This document shows positions 48,861 to 59,348 of a stretch of 64,000 nucleotides of DNA, in pieces. Both the position numbers and the translations under genes were made by a program. Below the pieces are notes generated by a model. The model did not search any database. It was not told the origin of the DNA and worked only from the letters and a program-made list of their open reading frames with translations. This stretch comes from Gentiana macrophylla (Eukaryota; Streptophyta; Magnoliopsida; Gentianales; Gentianaceae), in contig CM047805.1 in assembly GCA_026214975.1 (NCBI GenBank), forward strand, positions 6,386,001 to 6,450,000, written 5' to 3'. Positions within the stretch are counted from its first letter, which is position 1. Every line of letters starts with the position of its first letter.

Positions 48861-50406
48861 AAAACAAAACGAAAACCAAGGCTCGGAAAAAAAAGAGACA
48901 TCTTAGACAATATAGCATTGATCCAATAAATCAGAGGTTCACCACTGTGTGTGTGCAAAGCCATAGAAAACTTCCACTAAATCCAATCTTGAGAAAGTCA
49001 AAGCAAAACTAGCTAATACCCCCTTGTAGACTAGCAATAAATGACACTCATAAGATGTACCCTACAAACGTGACATATCCCGAAAAGGATGATCGATTAT
49101 ATCTAGGGCCTTTCTGAGATACTCAGAGGATAATCCCTACAGCATATCAGTCAGTTTCTACTGGGGATAAGATAGACGATAACTTAGTCTTTCATTCATT
49201 TCATACCACTTCTTTATAAGTTGATTTAACTACTTCCACATTTAAACACACATCAGAATGAACTATTGCCCTGTCATAGCAGAATAGGATATTCGATATA
49301 TACCCTACCTTACTCCAATCATAAGGCAGATTTTTCTAACTGTCGTGAGCTTTTAGTCATCATAGCGGTATAGGACATACGTGGTATACCCTATCGCACT
49401 CCAATCATCGACTAGCTTTCGACACACCCAATTACTTCATTTTTTTTCAACTTTTTCATTTGACAATAAGTTACGTGTTACTTATCACATTCAAACCTTA
49501 GATATTCACAGTATATCATACTTTGGATCTAAATACAAACTATCATAAATTTCAAGATACGTACGTCGCACTAAGCACATAACTTATAAGAAAATCAAAA
49601 ATCACTCGTAAAAAAGGGGTATAACTTTATAAATTAGCTCATCGTTTACTATGACTCGTGAAAAGTAGATCTCAGGTGAAACAACTAACTTATCAAACAT
49701 ATGATATATAGCCTGGATGACCATAAAAATAACAAACATTGAATTGAATTGCCTACTCGGGACAAAACAAAAACAAAAATGTCGAAAAATTTCGAAAATT
49801 CTAGCTCATTCTTAGCTCATTTCGCATAGAAACATAACGAGTTAAGCAAATGCGCAGATACATATCAAATCATTCCCCTCCCCCACACTTAAAGATCAAC
49901 ATGTCCTCATGTTGTGCAGAAAGTAAATAGAGAAAGAACTTAGCTGATTTTACCAGATACTCGAATCGTCGGTCAGGCCGGAGCCTACGTAGTGACACTT
50001 AGAACTCGTAACCATACAATGTAGCTCGACAAAACCGCTAAAAATATACCTGCACGACTTGACAAACACGGAAACATCTCGGGGAAAACGGGGAAGTATA
50101 CCAGAATGGAAAGATATAGCAAAACCGAGTATTAACAAAAGATGAAACATTAAACACATCCACAAGTTTAAACAAAGTAGAAATGAAAGTACGAGTGCCA
50201 TAGGGCTTACATGATCCATCGAAAGGATAAATAGTCGCTAAATGAAAAGTACAACGAATCATGTAATCAAAAGTAGAAAGAATATACAATCATAGTAGCA
50301 AGGACAAATCAAAATAAAAAATGGAGAAATAAAATCAGGGCTGCCCCGGTGCCGCGGAATCATCAGCCGGAGGTGCTCCACCACTTGATGAGTCGGCTAC
50401 TCCTCA
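48861..50406 (-). other. 3' untranslated region of the Athila-type element
   Basis: Non-coding. It contains two diverged tandem blocks (49,265-49,425) matching the LARD 3' interior and a polypurine-like motif at 49873-49909. Short ORFs here are incidental. Confidence 0.6.
49873..49909 (-). promoter_or_regulatory. internal polypurine-tract-like motif of the Athila-type element
   Basis: Minus strand GAGGACATGTTGATC then TTTAAGTGTGGGGGAGGGG, about 1.05 kb upstream of the terminal tract; the counterpart in the LARD is at 40533-40569. Confidence 0.75.
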
Positions 50407-51954
50407 TCATCGATGACGACTCGGACTGCGTCTGCGCGTAACATCCGCAATGGCCTGCTCAATCTCATCAGAATAGATATAATCAATGGTGCTCGGATCG
50501 AAGACTCTGACGTCCCTCGGCTTCCGGTCCTCACTGATGCACCGGAGAATGGTCAAGATATTGTTCTGAGACGTCCGAATATCCTCCAACCAGTTCCGTA
50601 CACTGTTGGCCATACTCAACCTCATCCGGACTGAGGGAGATAAAGTAGGAAGTGAGGATGCTCGCGGCGGTGCTGATGAAGAACCAGGCTCCTGTGGTGC
50701 CCTCGACTCAGAATGTCCCGAAGACTTACCCTTCTCTCTCTGTATAGGCCTCGGGTTCTTCGGTTTATGATCCGCTCCATACTCAGGCACACCGGCATCA
50801 AGACACAAACTGTGAATCAAGTGAGGGATAATCAGGCTACGTGTATAAATCTTCTGATTGATAGCCACCTCATCCTATAATGCTTGTCCCACATTCACAT
50901 TTAGGCCAAATGTCAACGCGTAAAGCATGCCTAGGTCACCAATATGAAAATGTGTCAAGTTGTTCTTTGGCAACAACCGACTCTGAATGAACCTACACTG
51001 GACTTTCCAATCTTCCGTCCAGGTAGTGGTGACTAACTCTTTCCGGTCTCCACCCGGTCTCAATGTCCAAGCCACATCCGGGCAAACTCTCAATCTCAAC
51101 TCCTCCAAAGGGTCCTGCCCCACACTCTGCCTATGAACAATCTCCTCCTTATAGTCCCGACCCTCAAAAGCCGCCAAATTATACTTCTAATTGATCACAG
51201 CCGGCGTAAAAGGAACTTCCACCCCTCGAACCGCAACTACCCCCGTCTCCAAGTCGGTCTCCGAGCAATTAGCGTAAAATTCCCGAACGAGCGAGCCATT
51301 GACCGGGGTGGTCGGGATAGTCATCAAGGCATCCCATTTCCGGTCCTTCAACAACTTGACGAACCCCGGATCGACCTTAGCCTCTAATGTAGCTCTCTCA
51401 ATCAACATGGTCCTCGAGAAATAATGCTTGGTATACGCGTCGTGTGCCCTAGGGTTCACAAATCGACGAGGCATAGGCATAGGGGCTACGGTTTTCGTTT
51501 TCTTCCTAGGTTGTGCAGCCCTAAGCTCATCCGGTTCCTCTTCCCGAGGAGCATCCACAGCTTCCTCTACCCTAGTCGATGCTCCACCCCTCTGAACCCT
51601 AGGCATCCTCATTAAGGGGATATCATCGTCAGTCTCAGATCCCGAGGTTGGCTCATCCCTCAAAGTTTCCCTAGTTTGGGTGGCTCATGGGGGTTGCTCT
51701 CGAATGCTAATACCTCGGTTTGGATCAACTAAGGTGGGGTCAAACTCTTTACGCTTCTTTCCGGCCTCCTCGGCCACATCCTTACCATGTCGCTTCACTT
51801 GCCGCCTTCTTATGAACCATGATTCACTCTGGAGACTAAACCAAAACAATCCCGGTTTCAAAACAAGGTACCCGCTTAACATCCAAATCGGGACTTCAAA
51901 ACAACCAAACCACAAACCACAACCATCAGAAGCACCAAACAACCCATGCATCAT
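50407..51954 (-). pseudogene. post-pol ORF of the Athila-type element with three in-frame stops
   Basis: One minus-strand frame runs from 51954 to 50407 (516 codon positions) with only three stops: TGA at 51687-51685, TAG at 51189-51187 and TAG at 50877-50875. It holds the domain often labelled putative plant transposon protein, recognisable by PRRFVNPRAHDAYTKHYFSR, VNGSLVREFYANCSET and VAVRGVEVPFTPAVIN, followed by LRPGGDRKELVTTTW and HFHIGDLGMLYALTFGLNVN. A serine/proline-rich linker and a basic end (TRRRSPSRHR) complete it. The protein's role is unknown. It occupies the env position, but no signal peptide or membrane segment is evident. Absence of frameshifts suggests recent inactivation. 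Confidence 0.75.
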
Positions 51955-52429
51955 CCATCACAACACCACAACACAATGATGAGAGAGCGTAAAGAAACCA
52001 CAAAACCGAAAAAAAAAAAACGAATTAAGGTAATATTCAAGTGAACGAGCCGACCCAAAGATCGAACTCACAAAAACGTGAATAAAATCTAGAAAAGTTG
52101 TTACTAAGTTACCAAGTAAGGTGAGTAGATGCTGATCGAGATGAAAATCAGTCCAAACAACACCAATATGGCTCCCAAAATCGGATTTTTTCCTCAAAAA
52201 GTTGGACTGAAAAGGGCTCTGATTCTCCAAAAAGATGGTGTGTTGGGGAATTTGGCTTTGAAAATCGAAGAGAGGGGGCCAAGAGCGGTCTACAGCAATT
52301 CGAATCGCTTGAAATTGTTTAGAATCGAAGATTCTAGGGCAAAAGGAGGGGAAAAAGTCGGTTTTCGCGTTTGAAATCCAGAAAAATGAGGGTTCATGGA
52401 CGGAGGGGGGTATATATAGACAGATGTGG

Positions 52430-52632
52430 GATGCTCGTCCAACTCAGTGGACGGGCATCCAGCGGGAAAATATATGAACTGGACGGGCGTCCTGTTTTCC
52501 AGACGCTCGTCCAAACATTTGAAAACTGAACAGGATTGGAGGGAAATAATCGGACGGGCGTCCAAAATGTGGGACGGGCGTCCAATAGATACAGGGCAGA
52601 CGGACGTCCAGACCTCTAGATGGGCGTCCAAT
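52430..52632. repeat. GGACGGGCGTCC motif cluster in the pol-distal spacer
   Basis: Eight copies or variants, including TGGACGGGCGTCC (52480), CGGACGGGCGTCCA (52551) and GGGACGGGCGTCCA (52571). Confidence 0.85.
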
Positions 52633-52782
52633 GCAATTTCTCAACAAAATTATCAAATTTTCATGCAATTTAAATTCAAATAAGACGTTTCTCATTAAAC
52701 TTAAATAAATTTTCAAAATTACAATATGAAAACCAAGAAAATACATAGAATAGAAAGAAAAATAAAAACAAAAGGAAATAGT

Positions 52783-52828
52783 GGGTTGCCTCCCACCGAG
52801 CGCTTTTGTTTTACGTCGTGAGCTCGAC
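52783..52828 (-). repeat. conserved non-coding Athila/Tat motif, copy 1
   Basis: Minus strand: GTCGAGCTCACGACGT, AAAACAAAAGCGCTCGG, TGGGAGGCAACCC. The core GCGCT...GGGAGGCAACCC recurs in many plant Athila/Tat elements. Confidence 0.7.
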
Positions 52829-52845
52829 GAAACAACCTAAGAATG

Positions 52846-53259
52846 CTAGTCATCGTAAATTTCCGACCAATCTATCACCCGGATAAGACGGCGGAGCATG
52901 TCAATCGCCGGAGGGAAATCATATTCATCCTGCAGACCCCAGTCCTCACCAGCTACATCAACACCCCAAAAATGTTCAGTTTGCAGCACTAGCGCTAAAT
53001 CTGTCAGCATCAGATCATTCAGGATTGTGTATGGACATCCTAGAGCTGCCTGCAACTCCTCAGTCGTGAAATCTCCACCTCCCGAACAGCGGGGAACAAT
53101 AAGAACATACGTGACAGTCCTGACGCGGGTACTAATATCAAAATCTACGTGCAAAACGATAGTCCCTCCCGGTCCGTCATCTACAGTGATAAGTGGGATC
53201 CTCCTAAGGAAAGGTAACTCCTCTGGTAGAACTGCGAAATCCATATCTAGAAAGCACAA
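52846..53259 (-). CDS. 137-codon ORF between integrase and post-pol ORF, unknown
   Basis: An uninterrupted minus-strand ORF (MCFLDMDFAVLPEELPFLRR start, acidic WSEIYDD end) of 137 codons lies in an element whose other genes are mostly broken. It has no family signature that I recognise. The predicted protein is acidic, with alternating hydrophobic strands (TIVLHVDFDIS, TVTYVLIVPR). It is bracketed by the two copies of the conserved 45-bp motif (52783-52828 and 53369-53412), so it behaves as a separate cassette. It could be a small accessory protein or a fortuitous ORF. Confidence 0.5.
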   Translation of the reverse strand: MCFLDMDFAVLPEELPFLRRIPLITVDDGPGGTIVLHVDFDISTRVRTVTYVLIVPRCSGGGDFTTEELQAALGCPYTILNDLMLTDLALVLQTEHFWGVDVAGEDWGLQDEYDFPPAIDMLRRLIRVIDWSEIYDD

Positions 53260-53368
53260 CTAACTGACAGATAAAACAAAACTTAATAAGGCAAAAAACT
53301 TAGTAAACTAAACTTAAATGCTAAAACTACAAAAGCATAAACAAAAACAACTAATATAACAATATCTA

Positions 53369-53412
53369 GGTTGCCCCCAAGTGGCGCTTTTGGTTAATGT
53401 CGTTAGCTCGAC
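53369..53412 (-). repeat. conserved non-coding Athila/Tat motif, copy 2
   Basis: Minus strand: GTCGAGCTAACGACAT, TAACCAAAAGCGCCACT, TGGGGGCAACC; about 585 bp from copy 1 in the same orientation. Confidence 0.7.
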
Positions 53413-53504
53413 ACTGTTTAAAGTTCAGCCTGGATAAGGCCATTTGACTTTTCTGCCAGCCACTACCTCGTCTAGACTTTGATCAATGTTTAAATTGCAA
53501 AACA

Positions 53505-54748
53505 TCACTTAACACATGGGGTGAAATCTTTGATAGCTTTCCAAACACGTTTAAACTTCCCCATGGCCAACTTCTTCTTCTTCTGGGTCCTCTGATGACG
53601 TTTCAGCTGACGCTCCCTCTCAAACTCTTCCATATCCCAACTACCTGCTAGAACTTCTTCAAATCGACCACTACCGCCATCCTCTGAAAACAGGTCGGGT
53701 GAAAACTCATCAAATTCTTCGACTTTTGTAGCACCACACCCGAGGATATCGAGGAAACGAACAATCAAAGGTTTCTCTTTAGGTTCACCAATATAGTGCT
53801 TGCACCTTTGACCATTCACTCAAAGCGGTTGGTCACCATAACGCGTAGTTCTAGAACGCCCAGGAATAATTTGGAGAATCTCAAAGGGACCGGACCATCG
53901 TGTCCTCAGCTTACCAGGGAACAGATGTAGCCTGGAATTATACAGAAGAACTTGTACCCCTACATGAAATTCTCTTTTCTTAATTTTGGCGTCATGGAGG
54001 AGTTTCATCTTATCTTTGCTAATCCCAGGCGCTTTCGTGGGCTGGAGTCCGACTTAAATCCAACTCATGCAATTCTTTGCGATCGGTGCTTACCACAAGA
54101 TTGGGAATCAAACTTTAGAAACTTTGTAGCCCAATAAGCTCTATGCTCTAAATCGACTGGCAGATGACATGGCTTACCATAAACCATTTGATATGGAGAT
54201 GTACCCATAGGAGTCTTGTAGGCGGTCCTGTATGCCCATAGTACATCATCCAACTTCAAACTCCAGTCTTTTCTATGACTGTTGACCGTTTTTTCTAGGA
54301 TTTTCTTAATACTTTGGTTGCTCCTTTCAACCTGACCACTAGTCATCGGATGATATGTTGTACCAGTTTTATGACGAACACCATACTTTTCGAGCACTTT
54401 TTCTAAGGGTCGGTTGCAGAAATGCGTCCCTTCATCACTGATCAAGGCACGTGGACATCCAAACCTCACGAAGATGTTTCTCTTTAGAAATTTCATGACC
54501 GTCTTATGATCATTGTGAGGAGTGGCTTGAGCCTCCACCCATTTAGACACGTAATCCACGCAGACTAAGATGTATTTGTTACCACAAGATGATGGGAATG
54601 GTCCCATAAAATCGATACCCCATACATCAAAGACTTCGCATTCTAGGATGGGTTTCAAAGGCATGTCAAAATGCCTTGTCGAGTACCGTTCGTTGGCATC
54701 TATCACAGCTTTGACGAAAGCTTCGTGTCCATAAAGATCGTAGGCCAA
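53505..54748 (-). pseudogene. Athila-type integrase
   Basis: The catalytic core is open from 54748 to 54065: [19 protein letters not shown] (first Asp), [12 protein letters not shown] (second Asp) and [15 protein letters not shown] (Glu), then [20 protein letters not shown]. After a frameshift near 54040 the C-terminal domain continues (HVGVQVLLYNSRLHLFPGKL, RWSGPFEIL) to 53820 and a lysine-rich end at 53505. A zinc-binding remnant lies just upstream near 54800-54860. Catalytic residues are retained, but the frameshift and a TGA before the tail break the protein. Confidence 0.9.
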
Positions 54749-54925
54749 TAGAAACCGGATTGGAAGATCTTAGCAATGGTTTTCCAAGGACCAAAGTGAC
54801 CTCCAGTGGGTCCACTGCGTGGCCTTTGCTCAATGATATCGCTGCTGCTCGGATTACGGAACACATCTCCTGCGCACCATCTTTACAGAGATCTTAAAAG
54901 ATAAGGTTCATCCCAAACGAAGATT

Positions 54926-56863
54926 TCAAATCGAGAAGAACTTTTCTTCTCCCGATAGGACAATTCGGATCGAGATATCGGGAATGAAGGTAATTGACAA
55001 TGGAAGAATACCAAGGAACATCCGAGCACGACCATCGATAAGCATAATGTTTTCTAGAGGAAAGTAAAGATCTATATCATCTGGATCACCCTTTTCCTCA
55101 CTCAACATTCTTGAAACGTGATCCGCCACAACATTTTCACTGCCCTTTTTGTCTTTAATCTGGACATCAAACTCTTGTAGGGTCAGTATCCAACGCAGTA
55201 GGTGCGGTTTGGCCTCTTTCTTAGTCATCAGATATCGCAAAGAACCGTGATCAGTCCACACAATCACTTTAGCTCCTAACAAGTAACTACGAAACTTGTC
55301 CATAGCAAAGACTACGGCCAATAATTCCTTTTCAGTAGTAGTATAGTTAACTTGAGAAGGATTCAATGTGTGACTGGCGTAATAGATTTGCTGGAATTTC
55401 CCTTTGATTCTTTGCCCTAAAACAGCATCAACGGCATAGTTGGATGCGTCGCACATAAGCTCAAAAGGTAGATTCCAGTCAGGCGATATAAGAATTGGAG
55501 CAGAGATCAACCGGTTCTTAAGCTCCTCAAACGCTTGCTTGCAATCCTCATCAAAATTGAACTCAACGTCTTCCTTTAGCAAAGTAGACAGGGGCTTGGC
55601 TATCTTGGAGAAGTCTTGAATGAATCTTTTGTAGAAACCGACATGTCCAAGAAAGCCTCTCACTTCACGCACATTCTTGGGGTAACTCATCTTCTCAATA
55701 GCTTCTACTTTTGCCCTGTCAACTTCTATACCTTTGGCGGAGATCTTGTGGCCAAGAACTATTCCTCATCAACCATGAAATGGCATTTTTCCCAATTGAG
55801 CACTAAGTTCTTTTCCTCACATCTGGATAAGACCTGGTCAAGGTTGTCAAGACAATCATCAAAAGACTGACCAAAGACCGAAAAATCATCCATAAAGATT
55901 TCCATACACTTTTCCACGAGCCCGTCAAAGCTTACATCTTTGAAAAGTAGCTGGAGCATTGCAGAGACCGAAAGGCATTCGCCTGTAAGCGAATGTACCA
56001 TAAGGGTAGGTGAAAGTGGTCTTTTCCTGGTCAGCTGGATCAATGGGTATTTGGAAATATCCTGAATATCCATCTAGAAAGCAGTAGAATGCGTGCCCCG
56101 CCAGACGGTCAAGCATCTGGTCAATGAATGGAAAGGGAAAGTGATCCTTCATGGTTACCTCATTGAGCTTTCGATAATCGATGCAGACTCTGTAACCAGT
56201 GACAAGTCTCAATGCTATTTCATCTCCTTCTCATTCTTCTCAATCGTAATTCCACCTTTCTTTGGAACTACTTGAGTCGTGAAACCCATTCACTATCGGC
56301 GATGGCATAAATGATTCCCATGTCCGTAAGTTTGATGATTTCTTTCTTAACCACCTCTTGCATATGAGGTTGAGCCTCCTCTCCAGAATTTCTCTAACAC
56401 ATTTCGCACCCTCATTTGTCTTGATCTTGTGCATACAGATGTCCGGAGATATGCCTCTGATATCTCCTACTTGCCATCCAAAGGCTTTTTCATTCTTCTT
56501 CAAGACGTTGATTAATTTCATTTCCTCCATACGAGACAACTTGGCAGATATAATCAATGGAAGATTGTCACCTTCTCTTAGAAACACATATTTAAGATAT
56601 TTAGGCAACGGCTTCAATACCAAATCTGCAGGGGGGTCCTCTAAACTTGACTTAAGATCTCCACTTTTCAACTCAACATCGCTGAGTTTACTTAGCGGTC
56701 CCACTGCCAGAGCTTCTCCTCTAAACAAATCATCCTCGAATTCAGCTTCTAACTGCTCTAGACTCACCACACCATGATTGTTCAAATTGTCAACCAATCG
56801 CTCATATTCAGTTGCAACAGCCATGACTTGCTTTTCCATGTTGTCATTAAAGTCATCAGACAT
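54926..56863 (-). pseudogene. Athila-type reverse transcriptase and RNase H
   Basis: RT is spread over three frames: a linker segment (56863-56240), the fingers and palm (VCIDYRKLNEVTMKDHFPFP, FYCFLDGYSGYFQIPI, TFAYRRMPFGLCNAPATFQR; 56212-55925), and the catalytic FMDD (CMEIFMDDFSVFG; 56073-55759). The connection and RNase H (55690-54926) include ISPDWNLPFELMCDASNYAV, NYTTTEKELLAVVFA and the thumb GFLGHVGFYKRFI. Frameshifts near 56,230, 55,930 and 55,740 inactivate it. Confidence 0.92.
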
Positions 56864-57043
56864 ATCTTCAATGGAAAAACCGGTTGGAGGACCAGAAGGT
56901 ACTTGAATGGATCTTGAGACATTATAGCTTACTTCTTGGTCACCAACTCAGATCGCCACTCGCCCACCATCACAATCGATGAGGGCTCTTTGTACAGAGA
57001 CGTAAAGGGTCTTCCAAGAATCGAGGGGACATTTTCATCCTTT

Positions 57044-57748
57044 TCAATGTCTAGTACGCACTACCAACGGAAAGGAAAATCTATCAATTTGAACTAGTAT
57101 GTCTTTTAAGATTCCCATTTGCTTTCTTAGAAGATCTATCAATAATTGTAAATTCATGGTAGTGGGTTCTAGAAGATCAATCAAACCCAGCTGTTTGCAC
57201 ACAGACAATGGCATGAGGCTTATAGATGCACCCAGGTCAGACAAAGAGTTAGGGAAGACCAGGCCTCCCATTAACACTGTAAGCACAAACTTTCCAGGGT
57301 CGCCTCTCTTGGTTGGTAAGTCTTCATAGTTGATCATTGAACAATCCTCACCAATCAGCCTCTCCATGTCTGACAATTTCCTTTTTGAAGAAACAACATC
57401 CTTGATAAATTTTGTATACTTAGGCATCTCAACCAAGACCTCGGATAATGGAAGATTTACCTGAGTATTTTTCAAAAGATTCAGCACCTTTTCATACTTC
57501 TTATCTTCACTTAAAGGGATGTTGCTCTTTCTTGGTGGAAATGGAAGCTTTTTCAGATCATTCTCAGAAAAGATTTTCTTTGAAGATGCACTGACAGCTT
57601 TGTCTTCCAGATCCTTCCACCGAACAGCTTTTTCAATCTTTTTATTAGTCAGGGGATCAGCCTCCTGACTCACACTTGATTCTTCAATCCTCAGGGGATC
57701 AGCCACCTGAGGACTTCCAGCTTTTTCACCTCGTAGGGGATCAGCCAC
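57044..57748 (-). pseudogene. Athila-type aspartic protease region
   Basis: An open segment of 234 codons with the retropepsin active site SLSDLGASISLMPLSVCKQL; DLGA in place of DSGA is normal in this lineage. Upstream is a lysine-rich linker typical of the Gag-protease junction. It is separated from gag and RT by frame changes. Confidence 0.85.
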
Positions 57749-58416
57749 CTGAGTATTCTCTTTCGGCCAAGGGGATTGTAGGTGCTCAGCTTCCCCTCCT
57801 GCCTTATCAATGGCAGGAGGGGCTAGTGGTTTCCCTGGTGGGAAGGACCACTAACTTGAGTACCACTTCTTAAATTCATTGCACTGGCCTCCTCTCTACC
57901 ATATGGAATTGAAGGTACGAGGTCAGTACAGTGACCATTGTTCAAATCGGTTTGAGCGACTTGACCGCCCTTGGGGTTTCTCGATGAAATGAAATCGGGC
58001 AATGCCCGAGGGGTCGAAGCTAATCTGTTCACCCGATTGCCTGATTTGCCTCTCAAGGTTTGATGACGGTCAAATTATACCCGTAAAAGTCATCATCATT
58101 GACCTTAAATCGAGATTAATAATATATATTTCATATTGAATCACTCGTTTATATTTATTATTTAATGTTAAGTGATTATTATTATGATATTTGGTATTTA
58201 GCCGATTTTATTATTTTAAGACCGATTTATTGTGCAATAAATGCTGATTTTGTAGATCACGACAAATCGAGAGGATTAATATCATTCAATCAATTATCTC
58301 AAGATAAGGAAGGAAGAAAATTGGAGCATTAAGTGGAAGATTAATCGGATCAACATGCAAGCGTGCAGTGGGGAACAAGCTAGACGAAGAAAACGTGTTA
58401 AACATGCAAACTTAGG

Positions 58417-58474
58417 TTCGGTCGACCGAGCCTATAGCTTCGATCGACCGAGTGCGACTCTTCGGTTGACCGAG
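58417..58474. repeat. TTCGGTCGACCGAG palindrome cluster upstream of the solo-LTR TATA box
   Basis: TTCGGTCGACCGAG (58417-58430), TTCGATCGACCGAG (58439-58452) and TTCGGTTGACCGAG (58461-58474); the last ends 72 bp before TATATAAG. Confidence 0.9.
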
Positions 58475-59290
58475 CCTTAGGTTTGGGTCGGTTTCCGCTT
58501 ATATCGTGCTTATCTTCTAGAACCACCCTAAGTCGGCAAAAACCTCTATATAAGCAGCGACTACGAATTGTAATTCATACCTTAGAATTCCATTCAATAA
58601 TTCCATACAATTCTACTTTGATATTTTGATACAATGTAGCATAATTAGATTGAAAGTTTCCAGAGTGGGGCTTAAGGTTAAAAAGGGTGTTTGACCACAA
58701 ATCTTGGGGATATAGTCTTTTTTGTTCAGAAATGGTGTAAACAGTCTTTTTGAAGCCTCTAAATCTTCGCGTTTTAGGTGTTTTTTGAACCAAACTAAAC
58801 CCTAATTGGGAAGGGGGAACCCTATAGGGGATTTGAGGACCTTAAGATCGTGCACATTTGTGAAAAAAAATGGAGAAAATCGCGGTCAAAAAAACGGAAA
58901 AAAACACAGCCAAGAATTTGTTGAAAAAAGGCTATATAGCCAATTCTCCCTTCCAGAGTTTAAGGGCTGCAAGTTATGTAAGCCTTTATTTTCTGTTTCT
59001 TTTATTTTAATTAATTAATCCCTCCCAATTATGCTTTATCGTTTGAATTAGTTAATCGTAGCTAGATGATGTAGATCTAGGCTATGACGTTAGGAAGGTG
59101 GCGATACCATGTCTATGAGGATCCCATAACCTACGTCATACACTTAGTATTTATTCATGAATCTACTTGACTTAATTAATGCGTATCTATGTTAGTTTAT
59201 ATGAATGCTTTACGAATTACTGTTTAATCCGTTGTGTATGATGAAACGCTGAGAGATACGTTCAGGGATGTAATCTGGGGACGAAATTGA

Positions 59291-59348
59291 TTCGGGTGAC
59301 CGAATGAGTTCACTCGGTCGACCGAGCCCACCTATTCGGTCGACCGAG
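59291..59348. repeat. second TCGGTCGACCGA cluster in the solo LTR
   Basis: TTCGGGTGACCGAA (59291-59304), CTCGGTCGACCGAG (59313-59326, perfect 14-bp palindrome) and TTCGGTCGACCGAG (59335-59348). Confidence 0.9.

Noticed and set aside
36660..51954. Retroviral-type envelope genes in the two post-pol ORFs
   Set aside because: Position alone suggests env. No signal peptide, fusion peptide or membrane anchor is visible.
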